Positions 24,341 through 38,053 of a stretch of 64,000 nucleotides of DNA are shown one piece after another (position 1 is the first letter of the stretch; the number at the start of each line of letters is the position of its first letter). The notes under the pieces were generated by a model, which did not search any database, had not been told where the DNA came from, and saw nothing but the letters and a program-made list of their open reading frames with translations. Origin of the DNA: Manis javanica (taxonomy: Eukaryota > Chordata > Mammalia > Pholidota > Manidae); assembly GCF_040802235.1 (NCBI RefSeq), contig NC_133169.1, positions 48,429,034 to 48,493,033 on the forward strand. Direction: 5' to 3'. Made by a program: the position numbers and the translations under genes.

Positions 24341-24888
24341 ACACCCCCTGTTTTGAGAGAAATCTTCTGCATCCGTGGATGTTTTATTGCCCTTGTCTAG
24401 CTTGGATTAACACTTAGTCTACAGGCACACCTGATCACCTAAATTTGCCCTCTTACAGCACTAAACTATGTTTTCTACCTTTATCTTGCATCTACCTACC
24501 ACTTCAGCATTTTATTAAAAATAATAATAATAGTAATAATAATAAGAGAGAAATGTGGGATTCACATATAAATCAAGTATAAAAATCAAACGAATATTCA
24601 TATTTGACCTGATTGTTTATAGTTCATAATATGTGATCAAAACTGAAAGTTTCTGTGATGACTCCCCTTGTACTGTTCACCATGTAAGAACTTATTCACT
24701 ATGTAAGAACTTGTTCACCATGTAAGAACTTGTTCGTTATGCTTCAGAAGATTGGAGACTGACGAGAATTAGGCTTGGGGTGGATTAATGATTGTACATT
24801 GAGCATTGAGTCCCCTATACAGAATTTTATTGTTGTTAACAACCATTTGATCAATAAATATGAGATGCCCTCTCAAAAAAAAAAAAAC
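24341..24888 (+). mobile_element. A-tailed retroposon, copy 1 (family not identified)
   Basis: About 550 bp ending in a 12-13 nt A run. It is collinear with the reverse complement of 40897-41521. It contains an internal array of about 18-20 bp units (variants of gttcaccatgtaagaactt) at about 24677-24736. Near-identical 11-bp flanks acatacattca (24330-24340) and acatatattca after the A tail suggest a target-site duplication with one mismatch. The copy is 5' truncated relative to copy 2, as expected for L1-mobilised sequence. Confidence 0.7.
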
Positions 24889-25435
24889 ATATATTCACCC
24901 ATAAGTAATGAGGAAATCCTACCATTTGCAACAAGATGGATGGACCTTAAGGGCATCATGCTAAGTGAATACATCAGTCAGAGAAAGACAAATACTGTAT
25001 GATCTCACTCATAAGTGGCAAAAAAAAAATTCCAGAAAACCCAAATGTATAGAAAAGGAGATCAGACTTGTGGTTACCAGAGGCAGAGGGTGGGGGAAGG
25101 GGGAGTTGGAGGAAGGTGGGCAAACGGTACAACTTTCAGTTGTAACAAAAATAAATTCAAGGGCTGTAATGTGGAGCCTGATGACCACAGTCAAAGCTGC
25201 TCTGTGGTGATAGGAAAGCTGCTAAGAGTGTGAATCCTGGGAGTTCTCATCAAAGGAGAAATGTTTTCTCTTTCTGCCTTTCTTCTTCCTTTTATTGTAT
25301 CTGTATGATATACTGGATAAACAAACCTATTGTGGCAATTGTTTCACAGTATATGTCAATTAAACCATCATGCTGTGTGCCTTAAGCTTAGACAGTGATG
25401 CATGTCAATTGTTTTTCAATAAAACTGGGAAAAAT
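24889..25435 (+). repeat. L1 3' end (late ORF2 and 3' UTR)
   Basis: Contains the conserved late-ORF2 text coding for the FATRWMDL-like tract (24928-24951), the tactgtatgatctcactcat motif and an L1 3' UTR. Plus-strand orientation. The retroposon copy 1 lies immediately upstream. Confidence 0.8.
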
Positions 25436-25995
25436 TAAGCAGAGTTACCATATGATCCAGCAACTCCACTGCTAGGTATGTATGTACCCAAGAGCAGTGA
25501 AGACGTAACTACGTAAAATCTGCACACAACTGTTCCTAGCAGCATTATTCATAATAGTCCCAAGATCAGCCTCATTGTCCATCATCTGGTCAATGGATAA
25601 AGAATGCATCCTATCCATACAGTGGAACAGTACTAATGCAGTGCTGATTCCTGCCATAACGTGGGAACCCAGCAACATAATGTTCTGTGAAAGGAGCCAG
25701 TCCACACAGCCATGTACTGTGGGATTCTACTCTTATGAAATGTCCAGAATAGTCAAGTCCACAGATAGAGAAATATATCACAGATTTCTTAGAGGTGAGG
25801 GGCTGTGACACAGAGAAAAAGACCAGTGACAGTCAAGAAGACCAGAGCTTCCTTTGGGAAAAGGAGATGTTCTAAATGTGCTTATAGTGACGGTTGCATG
25901 ACCTTGTGAATATGCTAAAAGCCACTGAAAATTTTAAAGGGGTGAACTGTGGGATGTGTAAATTTTATCCCAATAAAGTTGTTTCACAAAAAGGA
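25436..25995 (+). repeat. Second, older L1 3' end
   Basis: Begins with agagttaccatatgatccag (late ORF2) and ends with cccaataaagttgtttcaca and an A-rich tail, so it is an independent L1M-type 3' fragment in the same orientation as its left neighbour. Confidence 0.75.
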
Positions 25996-27910
25996 GCAGA
26001 GATGCTCCATCAGGAGATGTGTACCTTTTGGGGCTCAGAGGAGACACTAGAGGAACGCCCTGCAGCTGTGGAGCCTGCGGTCGGCACCGAAGCAGGACTG
26101 CGGACGTGAGCAGACTTGAGCCACAGAGCATCATGAGCGTCACTCAGTCAGGAGCCAAGAAGGTGCACGTCCCTCGTCCTCGTCCGCCCTGACTGGGTGA
26201 GCAGGACAGCCCACAGGAGGTGCCAGCTGGGCAGGCTGAGCTCGTGCACCTCTCCACACCCTCCCTTCCTGAGGACCTGAGTGTCCTCACTGCATTCCTC
26301 TTCTGAGTCAAGAATCATTTATTCACATTAACAATGAAAAGTGAATTTTTTTTCCTCTCGAGGTTCTTCGTGAAACATTCCTGCATGTACCACCACTAAC
26401 TGCACACCGAAGGTCCGCCTGTCCCTCGTCACCTTCAGCCAAGTCACAACAAGCTGTCCAAACAATCTTCTGATTTTACAGTCAGCACACGTCTGCACAT
26501 GGTTGTCATTGCCACCGTTGCTATCAAGATAAGCATTTAAACTCTTGTGTAAATGGAGGTTTCCTTTGTAGGCTGGACCCTGCAGTGAGACTTTAAAAGA
26601 CTGCAGGGCAGGAAGGGGAAAGGGAATTGCTTGGGATTACCTGGAGGATGCTACACACACATTGCCCCTGGCTGGTGGGCTTTCACAGTCCCCAAAGCTG
26701 TGAACGCCTGCTGTGATTTCCCTTGAAAGTCCACTCTCATCTGTATGCATGGATGCAAGTTTTTTTTTTAAGTTTAAATTCAAGGCTTCCTCTTTGGTTG
26801 AGGAGTTGCAGGTCCTTCTGTTCTGTGATGGGCACCTACCAGACCCACCCCTGGGGTTCCCTGATGCTGCTGGGTGCAGTCCTCACACCCAGATGCCACA
26901 CTTCTGCCCCAGAAGTCCTACTGCCCCCACTGTGGGACAAGTTTCACACCACTTTAGGTCCCGTGGTGCAGATCTTACTCTCCTCCTCCTCCTCCTCTGG
27001 AAACCAGCCCCACCCCACTACCTCTCTGGTGGTGGGCCATTCTTGCCTCGCTGCTGCCCAGGCTTCTCCGGCTGCTTTCATCTGTCACAAGGCCCCTGGC
27101 CTCAACCACCACAGGAGGGAACACAGAGAACTCCACCTGAATTTACAGACAAACTCCACCCCAAACAATACGGACATGTTCACATTGAAAACCGAGCCCT
27201 AGTGTCCTGTCTGTGCGGTGGGGGATGGAGTCCTGCTCCCCACCTCCTGGGCCCTGGGTGAGGATTTCCTTGTGTGATCCAGGTGAAGCCCTCCGCAGAG
27301 CTCCCAGCTGCCTCTCTGTGAATGCCCTATGGTCTTTTAGGAGCTCTGAGGAAGTCTTTTCTCTGGTTCTTTCTCCAGTTCTTTCTCCACCCTCCAAGTC
27401 TTAGCACAGTGTACAAAGGTCCTGTGTCTGTCTGTCTGTGCTGATCCTTTGGAAGCCTTATACATCAGTGTGGGCCAAGCCCCAAGTTTGTCCTGCATTT
27501 CATCATCATAGGAAAAAGCTGGAGAAAATCAAAGTGCTGATGTATTCCAGAAATGTATAATAAACCTGGGCATGAGCCCTAAAGGACAGGCTCTGGGAAG
27601 ATGGTGAAAGCTGCACCTCGCTGACATCACCCGCAAAGGGCAGAGCTGGTACCCTACAATACAGACAGTTTCTCCAGTGGAGACCCACGTTTGCATTGAA
27701 GCAGACTGCATGGTCCCCTTGGCACCCCATCCCTGAAACCCCACTCCAGGTCCTTATTCGAGGGCGTTCCCTCTCGGGTCATTGATAGACACAATTCCAG
27801 GCTGTTCCAGAAATTGTCTGTGGCTTATTCTCCAGCTTAGACTGTAAGAAACCGTGGGCAGCAGAATTTGCAATCACAATAGAGGAAGGTCACAGGGAAG
27901 GCAGTTCAGC
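25996..27910. other. Gene-poor stretch with a short (TCC)n tract
   Basis: No gene was recognised. A (TCC)6-like microsatellite at about 26978-26998 and a T9 run near 26760 are the only clear low-complexity features. Confidence 0.45.
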
Positions 27911-27914
27911 ATGC

Positions 27915-28015
27915 TGCTCATGTGAAACCTTCGTAAGATTGTCTATCAATGATACCTTAATTTAGAAAAAAGAAATTAAGAGACCCATGGGAAAAAAAAA
28001 GAAAAAGAAAACACA
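27915..28015 (+). repeat. Short L1 3' tail
   Basis: Text tgctcatgtgaaaccttcgt followed by a gtctatcaatgataccttaa-like stretch and an A-rich tail. It matches the reverse complement of the 3' terminus of the L1 at 54.38 kb, so it is a very short 5'-truncated copy. Confidence 0.6.
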
Positions 28016-28019
28016 AGCG

Positions 28020-30865
28020 GCACATCCTGCCCTCCTTCCCTACACGTGGTCTCCATCAGAAGACCCACAGGTGCCAGGAGCATGGAAGTGAGGGGCACAC
28101 GTCTCCACACGGAAGGCTGGATGGGTTTGGGGCAGCAAAGCATGTGGGTGCTGAGTTTGGTCCCTGAAATGGACTAGCAAGTCCCCAAGCGCTCCTGGCC
28201 TGTTGTCAGGCTCCACCTTGGACGTCTATACCATAACACAGTTACTATTCAGTTCAAGTTTTAAGAATCCACTCCCATAGGCACTCCAGGAAGCAGATAG
28301 TGATGGTGGTCAGATAGTCATTGGTCCTTCCAGCAAGTCACCACGCCCTGGGGTAGAGTCCTCTCCTAAAGCAGAGGCATTGCCCTCTGGACTGTCCAAA
28401 ACTGGACGGCATGCCCGTTGCTCCAGAAGGAAGAACAGGGGTCAGGTTGGTTTGTCCTGGCAGGGCTGAGAGAGAAGGAAGGAAGGGGAGCCGGGAGGCC
28501 AGTGTGGTCGCCCCTGGTTCCTCCCCCAGAGTCTGCTGCTCCCTCCACTCTGTTAGTTTAGATCTAAGTTGCGGTGCAGCTCACGAGGGAGGGGACACAG
28601 GGTGAGCCAGTTGGTTTCAGTTTCTATTCCTGGAAATTACTAGTTCTCAAGAAAATGGCCTTCCTGGCTCACGTTTTCCATTCCTGATGGTGAGGGCACT
28701 GAAGCACCTGCCTGAACCCAGCCCAGGACGTCTGCGCTTCTGTCACCGAGAAGGCCCAGAACAGGGTCAGGGTGTCCTACGACCAGCCCTGCCACCCCGT
28801 CCAAGCTGCATCCTTGGAAATCAGGTTTCAGCCTGGTACAATGTCCACATTCAGCCCCCATGGTGCCAGCTGCTCACATCATTCACAGGCTGCCTGCCAG
28901 CTGCTCCCTGTTGTTGCCCAGCCAGCCAGGACTCATGGGCTCTCACCCACTCAGCTGGGAGGGCAAGTGCTCCACCACAGAGTCCCCTGCAGCCCCCAGC
29001 TGTGACCTCTCCCCAGCGTCAGGGGCCCTGCTGGCAGCAGAAGGAGGCCTGAGTCCCCAGGCTGCTCAACACCAGCCGGCTAACCCTGGGCAGCTGCTCA
29101 CCTCTGAGTGACTGGCCTGTCTGCGTTCTCATGTGGGGCAGAAGGAAGCCCTCCCCAGGGCGTGTGTGATCAGATAGCAAGACCCAGGCATGGGCTGTGT
29201 GACTGTAACAGGGTGACAGAGAGGGACTGTTTGCCACAGTTCAGGCTGGGATGTCAAGCATCAGTAACAGCTTATGAGGCCCTCATGCAGCTGAGACTGT
29301 GAACCTGGAGATGCCGCCCTTGATTCCTCCCCCGGCCAGGAAAGGGCAGCTGACAGGCTGAGGACCAGGGAAGGCAAGGACCACATCGGTGTTTCCGCCT
29401 TCGCCCACAGAGAGGGCTGCACATGGTCCTCCTGGGGACGATGGCCTCAGGGAGAGAGGCTGCGCTGCCCTTCTGTGCCTGACACCAAGGAGGAGGTAGG
29501 AGGCCCAGGTCTGGGCGGTGCCCATTCCCGACATCCCTCGGAGGGCACAGTGTGAGCCCGAGGTCCCTCCTGCGTGAGGGACACTCACTGCCCAGGGCCA
29601 CCAGCAGGATCTCTGCTCCCCCACCCGGGGGTGTCCTTTCCTCCCCTTGCAGTTCCCCTCAGCCCCTCAACCCCCCGGGGAATGTGCAGGGAGGGAGGAA
29701 GGCAGAGGGCAGGGGCGGCCTTCCTGTCCCTGCTGCAGGTGCCTCGGGCGGAGGAGGGACTGAGCCAGGCCAGGCGAGTCTCCTGTCCCATGAGTGCGTG
29801 AAGGCTGTGTACTAGCCCAAGTGGACCGCTGCTTATCTGAGTGCGGCCAGGAGGAGGTTGTTTCCTGAACCATTGTTTCCCTCACCCAACAGGAAGTGTC
29901 TGCTTTGTCTCTGTGCATTTCAGGGACCACATTGGTCTCCATTAATTCTTGCCCCTCCCTGCACGAGTCAGGCCCTAAGAAGAGCAAATATCAGGGGCTT
30001 CATCTATCAACCACCACAGAACAGTGAGCAATATAAGCGAAGAGCTCAGGAAACATTTGTTATATAAGAAAAGGACCACAGCCATTTCCATTTCAGCAAC
30101 AGCTTGTGTAGTTAACCCATTCCTAAAGGTCTTCCTAGGACCTAAAAACTGCTGGTTCAAACACAAGCCTGTGGAATCTGGACAACCCAGTTTATGCCTG
30201 TCGCCTTTTCCCTTCTTCCTGTCCCTGCTTTGCTTCCCAGATTCCCCACCCCTAGTCCAGTGCTCAGACTGAAGCCTGGCCTTGGGCCTCCTGGTCTGGC
30301 CTGCAAGGACTTCCCAGCACAGGTGGTGAAGAGATGGCTGTGCATACACCACATGGGCTTGGACTCCTCCAAAAGGTGGGCATAGATGAGAGGTGGTACA
30401 CCAAAGATACTGAGTTTGGCTGCCTGCCTGGTCCTTGTGAATTCCTCTGGACCCAGTTTCAAACCTTTCAGGTGTCTGAAAGACAGATCAGCCTCAAGAA
30501 AAAAACGCAAACCTAGGAAAGTTTTCAAAGCATGGCACAAAACACAATCAGCGCCCTAGTAAGCCTCTGGACCAATTCTGACCAGATTCCACCATGGATT
30601 CCAACACTGTGTGGGGCAAAGGCACCTCTACAAGGGCCTGAAGGCCCGTGATGGGGCCAGGCAGGAGTTTCAACCTGCAGAGGCAGCTGCTCTGCAGGCG
30701 TCCAGGGAAAAATTCTGCTTGGTAGGTGCCCCACAGTGGCCATCCTAGGTCTGTCCTCATGAAGGTTCACGTGACCCCAGGGGACTTAGGGCCAGACGGT
30801 CTGCCTGCGGACTGTGGAGTGCATGCAGGGCACCAGACCCCAGCTGTAGCTCCAGGAATAAGGGG
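28020..30865. other. Gene-poor stretch, nothing recognised
   Basis: GC-rich unique sequence with many short open frames on both strands but no family signature, no paired splice sites and no CpG island. Confidence 0.45.
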
Positions 30866-30869
30866 TTCC

Positions 30870-31180
30870 CTCCCAGGGTAAGTTCCCTATGAATCCAGTG
30901 AAACTGAAGCAAGACAAGGGGAAGGACAGGTTGGGTGAAGGGGTTTTATTTCTCACAGTTTGCTTGGGCTTGCTAGCCAGGCTCCACACTGTCTGTCAAT
31001 GGGTGAGTCCCTGGTTACTGGCAGGTGCCAGAAGAATTGTACCAGAACTGAGGGGAGGAGAGAATGTCCGTTTTCTCTCCACCCCTTGCTAGTATGTAAA
31101 TGGACTAAGGCCAGGCAGGAAATTCTGGAAACTCTGGGTGAAAACTTCCATTTACCCCACATCAGCCCTCTCTGCACTGC
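30870..31180 (-). repeat. LTR fragment related to the ERV-A LTR
   Basis: The stretches gggttttatttctcacag (30939-30956) and actaaggccaggcaggaaat, then tctggaaactctgggtgaaa, parallel the corresponding parts of the ERV-A LTRs, but the sequence is considerably more diverged. Orientation follows that similarity. Confidence 0.5.
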
Positions 31181-31189
31181 AGCCACTCC

Positions 31190-32145
31190 AGGCCAAAGGA
31201 GAAGGAGCCAAGGACTTGGTCTCAGCTGCAAAGCTCTGTGCAAACCGGCAGTGGGGCACCTGCCAGGAACCTATGTCCCTCTCCTTGTCACTTACAGGAC
31301 TTCCACAGTGTTTGCACTCATGGGTGTGAGTCTGAGGTGTGAGTCTCATAAGTACATGGTCGGCGTACTGGGTGGCAAGTATGTTTGAACTTCAAAGTGT
31401 TCTTTGTAATCTTTCTATACCTGCTCTCCTGGGCCCCTCCTGGTTCTACTTGAGCTCATTATTCTCATCTCCCTCCTCAGTCCCTTGCAAACTCCCCCTA
31501 AGATGTTGATCCTTCAAAATATAACTGACACTTAAATTCCAAACTGAAGTTGTAAAGCTTTAAAAACAAACAAATGAAATGTCAACAAATATCTCTGGGT
31601 AACAGTAAATTTAATCAAGGAAGGCTTTGTCTCAGAAAAGCTTTGCAAATCATGGAAACACAGCTCAGTACAAATGGAAAGTGGTCTCTAAGGGAGATGG
31701 AAGGGGGCTGTCCTTTTAAAGTCAGAAACCACAAGCTTAGACAATTGTATCCGATTGGCCTCATTGCTGCACTCATCCAGGTAGTCTGTTAGGGACTGTT
31801 CACATTTCTGGTCAATTTAACAGGAACTGAAGGCATAATAGTGGTCATGTGGTTTTTCTTAGAATGCAGAGTACATGTGTGAACCACATCAGCAAATGGT
31901 AACCTTGCTGTATTTTGTTTCAGTGCTCAGTTAGACCAACCAGGTCCGTCTTGTTTTCTGCTGGACTTTGGGGGTCTGAATTCAGAGCAAGTTTCACAGA
32001 ACAAATAAGGGATTCAGGCGGCATGAGGCTCCGTTTAATGTGTTTATGGGTTAGTGTGTGTACATGTGCACTCAAATATGAGTGAATCCCATGATCAAGT
32101 CATTTTTGTGTCTACATAGATTGGAGGCCCACTCTGGGTATAAAA
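31190..32145. other. No recognised feature
   Basis: Moderately AT-rich sequence; probably contains old repeats I cannot name. Confidence 0.4.
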
Positions 32146-32149
32146 AAAT

Positions 32150-32695
32150 ACTTGACCTCTTAAATAGTGATGAGAAAACTGGACAGCTACATGCAAGAGA
32201 ATGAAACTGGATTACTAACTTCAAACACAGAAGTAAACTCAAAGTGGATTAAATACATATATAAGATATGAAACCATAAAACTTTCAGAAAAAAACATAG
32301 GCAAAAATCTCTTGAACATAAGCATGAGAAAGTTTTTTCTAGATTCATTTCCCTGGGCAAGGGAAACAAAAGCAAATATAAACAAATGGGACTACATAAA
32401 ACTAAAAAGTTTCTGTACAGCAAAGGACACCAACAAAAAATGAAAAGGCAACCTACGTATGGGAGAATATATTCATAAAGGATTTATCCAAGAAGGGGTT
32501 AAAATCCAAAATATATAAAGAATTCATATGACTCAACACCAAAAAAACAAATAATCCAATTAAAAAATGGGCATAAGTCCTGAATAAACATTTTTCCTAA
32601 GAAGACATAGAGATGGCCAATAGGAACATGAAAAGATTCTCCACATTGGTAATCATCAGGGAAATGCAAATCAAAACCACAGTGAGACCAACTTT
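32150..32695 (+). repeat. L1 ORF2 C-terminal fragment, plus strand
   Basis: Carries typical late ORF2 text: the aaatgggactacataaaact stretch near 32383, ctgtacagcaaaggacacca near 32413, and gggaaatgcaaatcaaaacc near 32659. Truncated at both ends. Confidence 0.85.
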
Positions 32696-32874
32696 GGCCA
32701 GAGAATCTAACCATCTCTTGGGGGTAGCTGTTATCCTAAAAATGATTCTTCAATATCTCCTAGAGTTAAGGGGAGGTTTCTGAACATATTCTCATTTACC
32801 TTTATTCCTAACCAGGGAAGTGTATCCCTGCCAAAGGAAATGAATCCTGAGCTAAGAGTGCCCCCTGGTAGGTC

Positions 32875-33160
32875 CTTTTTTTTCCAAAAAAAATTTTTAT
32901 TGGAAAAAAGTTCATATACATTACTATGTTGGTTTCAGATGTACAGCATAGTGATTAGATAATTGTATACATTACTAGATTCTTGCCACAATAGGTGTAG
33001 TTACCCCATTATCATACCAAGATACTACAATTTTATTGCTTAAATTTTCTGTTGTATTTCCATTCCTGTGTTTAACTTATTTTAAATTTGCAGTTTGTAC
33101 CTCTTTATTCCCTTTGTCTACTTCATCCATCTTCTCACCACCTTCCCTATGGTAACACTC
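32875..33160 (-). repeat. Antisense L1 3' UTR fragment
   Basis: Matches the reverse complement of an L1MA/MB-type 3' UTR (text near 32930 ttggtttcagatgtacagca and near 33090 tttgtacctctttattccct). It abuts the truncated 3' end of ERV-B. Confidence 0.7.
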
Positions 33161-33777
33161 CTACCTTCTGGCCGTTCGGGATATACTACTGTAACCTTTA
33201 GCAGCCACTCTGCTGTTATTCCAGGAATACACAGGAGGACAGCTTCCAGGCCTTGTTTTCAAGGCGCCAGGAGAGCCAGCCATCGTTGGTCCATGTGTCG
33301 AAAGGTCCAAGGCCATGTCCACTCAATGGAGTCTCCAGGGTTCAGTGCAGTTGGTGCTGGAAGCAAGTTATGATTCTGGTGGCTGAACCTCAGCTTCAGT
33401 GATTCTTCCTTGGTCTGTACTTACAGTTGTATAGGGGAGGCAGCCATATGTGTTAACATGTCTACGGGGCTCAGAGCTCCCTTTCAAGGTCTCTCATTCA
33501 AACGCTATAGCACGGTCCATAAGCAGACTGACCATCCCCTCAGACTACTGGTATCTGACATTAGTCCAGATTTTAACAAGCCATTGTACTTCTCTGTCAT
33601 GCCTGCTGCAGTACGACTGTAAGGCACATGAAACTTCCATTTGATTCCCAACTGTCACACCTATTCTTGCAGTGTATGTCCAGTAAAATGGATGCCCTGA
33701 TCATTTTCAATTACCTGTGGTCGACCATAGGTGGCAAAGAGATGCTCCAGGCCTCTTTTGGTCATCTGCTGGTCTGC

Positions 33778-34914
33778 TCAACAGGTAGGAAAAGCAACCA
33801 GAAGTCCAGTAGCTGTGTCCACACAACTCATAGCATACCGATATCCTTCTGACACAGGTAGAGGCCCAGTGTAGTCTATCTGCCTCCTGACGAGGGGTAT
33901 AGGCCCCTTAACTATTGTTCCATGTTGCTGTGGAACTAAGTGTAAATCCCTTTTGGAGCACATGACACACTCCTGCTGGGCTCTACCAACTTCCTCGAAG
34001 GTCAAAGACAAGCCCCACCGATGGGACGCAGCCCACATTGCCTTTTGCCTTGCATGCAACAAACGCTGATATAACCATTGGGCTACATCAGAGGCAGGCT
34101 TTCCTTCTAACCAACGTATCTGGGCCAATTTATCTGGTTCATCGTTTCCTCGGGATGCCAGGGGCAAATGACTTGTCACATGGTATACTGTAATTATTTT
34201 AGTCTGACCACAGGCCCATAAGTCTTGCCACAATTCTTGCTCCCAATGGAGTTGGTGACCAACCAGCCAGTTGGCATGGTACCAGGTTGGTAGCCACAGG
34301 GTCAAGCCCCAATACACAGCCCAGCTGTTAGTGCAGACAACTATAGGGGAGGGCTCCTGGCTGATCACAAGCCACACAGCCTGCAACTCTGCCCATTGGC
34401 TGCTCTTCCCCTCACCATCTTCCATCCATATTGTCTCAGTCTTAGGATGGAAAGCTATGGCCCTCCATTTGGGTGGTTGCCCATGGCTGGAGCCATCTGT
34501 GTACCATGCATCTTCGGGTATAGGGGCTCTTCCCTCCCAATAGGGACTCTCTGCTACTAATGGTTCAACAGCAAGTTCTTCCTGCTTTTTACTAGTACAT
34601 GTCACCAGGCCAAATAAGCATTGGAGTTCTTCACTCAAGGGGCTACCAGAGAGGGCACTATGCTGCTTTAGGTAAGCACCCCACTTGGCCAGTGTGGGTG
34701 TTTGTGCCACACCACTCCTTGACTTTTGGGTACAGTCTCGTACCCACCCCAAGATGGGATAGGGGTTATTACTTTTATTGGGGCCATTCCAGTGATGGGT
34801 TCTGTAGCGAGCTAGGTGTAATACACGGCAGCCAGTTTTTTTCCTATCAAAGTGTATCATACCTCTGCCCCTTTCCAGAGTTGTGATCAGAATCCAATAG
34901 GTTGACAAATTCAT
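33778..34914 (-). pseudogene. ERV-B RNase H/integrase fossil
   Basis: An open stretch of 378 codons with RNase H text (TDGSSHG, EDGEGKSSQWAELQA) followed by an integrase-like zinc region and core (DYTGPLPVS, CVDTATG). It is the best preserved protein stretch of either retrovirus, yet it is isolated from the rest of pol and is treated as a fossil. Confidence 0.9.
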
Positions 34915-35079
34915 TCAAGCTGCTGCCAGAGACCCCAACCATAACCGTTTTCAGTCACATGAACATCCAGCTTACAGGGTCTTGATGGGTCTATCACGCT
35001 CAACGACTGCACGGCCTTGACTGCCCGTTTTGCTGTAGTAAAGGCAGATGCACATGTCTCATCCCAGCCCCACCTGATG

Positions 35080-35896
35080 CCCTTTCATACCAACCAGTAT
35101 AAGGGCTTCGGACTTTGTGCCAAGTACAGGATAAACACTCTCCAGTAGCCTAGAAGACCCAGAAACTCCTGTAGCAATGCTACAGTTGTGGGGATAGGAA
35201 AGGCCTGGATTTTACCTATAACTGCTTCTGGTATAACTTTGATCTTACCTGACCAGACAACCCCCCCAAGAATTTGACAGACAAACCAGGTCCCTGAACC
35301 TTGATGCTGTTCACAGCCCATCCTTTCTCCTGTAGATGTTGCACCAGTCTAGGTGCTGCACCTTCTAGATCTGAAAGAGAATCGGATGTGAGCATGACAT
35401 CATCAGTATAATGGTACAGCTGCACTGTTGGTGGTTTCTCCCATGTAGCCAAGTCCTGGGCTACAAGTCCATGACAGATGTTGGGGTTGTTGAGGTATCC
35501 CTGTGGAAGGATGGTGAACGTCCATCACCATCCTTCCCACATGAAGGCAAACTGTTCCTGACTTTCCTGCTCTATGTCAATGGAAAAGAAGGCATTAGCA
35601 AGATCTACCACATAATGGTATGTTCCTAGTTCATGGCTGAGGGTGTTCATCAAGCCTGCAATAGAGAGGACAGCAGCATGCATAGGGGGTATGACTTTAT
35701 TCAGTTCTCTGTAATCCACAGTCATACGCCAGGAGCCATCTGGCTTTTTTACAGGCCACACTGGGGAATTGAAAGGACTATGGGTGGGCTTTATAATATC
35801 CACCTTTTCCAGCTCCTGGAGAGTTTCTCCAATCTCTTTATGCCCTCCAGGCAGTTTGTATTGTTTGGTATTAGTCACCCGCCGAGGCACAGGCAA
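35080..35896 (-). pseudogene. ERV-B reverse transcriptase fossil
   Basis: Contains [33 protein letters not shown] and [11 protein letters not shown] in order. The homologous region of ERV-A lies at 5300-6318. Broken copy. Confidence 0.9.
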
Positions 35897-36270
35897 CTAT
35901 GGGCGGGTGCCTAGCATGTCCCCTCAGAACTGCCTTCACCACATGTACTCTAAGTCTGAACTCGGCTGCAGTGGTCTGCAACCATAGACCCTGCAGGATA
36001 TCAACCCCCAAAATATACTCAGGAATAGGAGATATATACACAATATACTCTTTTGGGGATAGACGCCCTATTCCCAAAGGGATTTGGGCTTTTTTCACTC
36101 TGATAGCCTTACCCCCGTATCCATCTATGATAGTGGGGGTCCCGGGGAACTGCTCAGGGTTACCATGAATCAGTGAACATTCAGCCCCAGTGTCCACCAG
36201 AGCCAGGACACGTTGTATGTTCACTGGGGACCAGTGGGTAGCTACTTCAACATGTGGCCTCCGGTCCCAC

Positions 36271-36286
36271 CCCCCCCCCCCCCGGT
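36271..36286 (+). repeat. Homopolymer C run in ERV-B
   Basis: About 16 consecutive C, a likely sequencing and assembly soft spot, within the gag/protease region of the fossil. Confidence 0.8.
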
Positions 36287-38053
36287 CCCTCAGGCAGATA
36301 CCTTGACCTTTCCCTCAGTCAAACCATGTTCCCCAATCACCTTCCTGTGTGGGCTTGAGTGAGGTTGGCTCGCTGTCCAGCAGGAAGTCTTGCAAACACA
36401 CAGACTGGACTTGTGGCTCTGTCTCTGACCTCTGCCTCTTTGGCCTTAATGGCTGGAACTGATGCACTGGTTTCAGTTGTTGCCATAGTTCTAGTAAGAT
36501 CCTATTTGACTTCCCAACTAATTTCCTTCCACCTGCTCCTGCCCGTATTAAGTCAACCCACATCTGGGTCCTCGTAACCTTCATGGGGCCCTTTAAATTC
36601 TTCTTGTGAGTAACAGATTTTATTTCTTTCTGGGTTCTCCTTGGTTAAGCCTCTCCTAAGTCTGCTACTGTATGTGTCACCTCGCTTATGGGCTGCTCTA
36701 AGCGAGGAGAAAGAATGGCCACTAGAGACCCAAAGAGGGATGTGGGAGCCATTTGAAGCACAGTATTTATCATCCCAATAGTGAAAATCTCTTCATCTGG
36801 ACCATAATTCTCCGGACTATAGATGGCATTTCTTATGCCTAGCTCTCGTAACACCTGTTGGAGCTCAGCATACGTCTGCCATCTAACAGGAGAGGATGGT
36901 AGATCACCCTGATTGGGCCACACAGCACTAAGTGTATCCATAAGCCAATCGAGGTGGGAGTGACTCCCTGAGGTCTGATGTGCATTCTGTAATCACTGCC
37001 TCAAGGCAGGCTGCACTGTCAGGGAAGACAGCTTTCCCATCTCTGATCCCAGCAGAACAATTCTATCCACCCCTAAGTCCCACAGACGCAGGAGCCAAAC
37101 TGATATTGACTCTGAGGGCTTCTGCCTAAACCGGGAGCCCAAATCCACCAGCTCAGCCTGAGTATAGGGGTCAGACCATAGAGTGCTCCACGACCTGGAG
37201 AGGGGGCTGCTCCTCCCCTTGGGGAACTTTCAGCTGCTGGGTCTTTATTTTCTTTACAACCACTGGGCGTGCTTTCAATACAGGAGGTGCCAGTGCCTCC
37301 AGCACCACCCCTTCATCCTTCCCCAACTCCTCCATTTCCGGGGCTCATGGCACCTTTCTCTCCCCTCCCCCGAGTGCCTCCTCTGCTACAACCTTTACCT
37401 TTTCTACCGTGCTTCGCAGCAATGCTACCTCAGTCTTCAGAAATTCTCTTACCTCCACCTCAATGCTTCACAGCTGATGTTCTCATGCTACCTCCGCCTG
37501 TGCTTCCCTCAGGAGTTCATCTCTTTCCTTGACGGCTTTTTCCTCCTTCAGAGAACCCGGCAGTGCCGCCATCTCATTCTGTAAGGAATTGTTTACCTAT
37601 CCAATGGCAACTTGCTGTCAGCATTCTCATGCTGCCTCCTCTCACATCAGTACCATTTCCTTCTTCAGGGAATGTTTGCAGCTCACCCTCTCGTGCCGCT
37701 GTTTCTTGGGTCTTTTTCAGGAGCATATCCTTCTCTTCTGTAGACTTTTTTAATACTGTGAGAAGCAGCCAACCCACAGTCCCCGCTGCCTCATGGGCAC
37801 TCTGTCTCTCAAAAGACCTACTTACTATACCAAGAGCACCTCTACTGCCTCAGGTATCACCTCCACTTGCCTCCAGTCCTGGTGTGGGTCCCAGTCCTCT
37901 AGGAGGCAGGCCACCTTGGACCACATACCCATTGGTGGAAATCCACTGTCTCCTCATTCACAGGGGCAGCCCGCTGAAGCACCCCTCCCATGAGGGCAGC
38001 TTGTCTTTGTCCTTGGAATGAACCCTGCCAACTTTTGCCAATTGTCTTGCCAA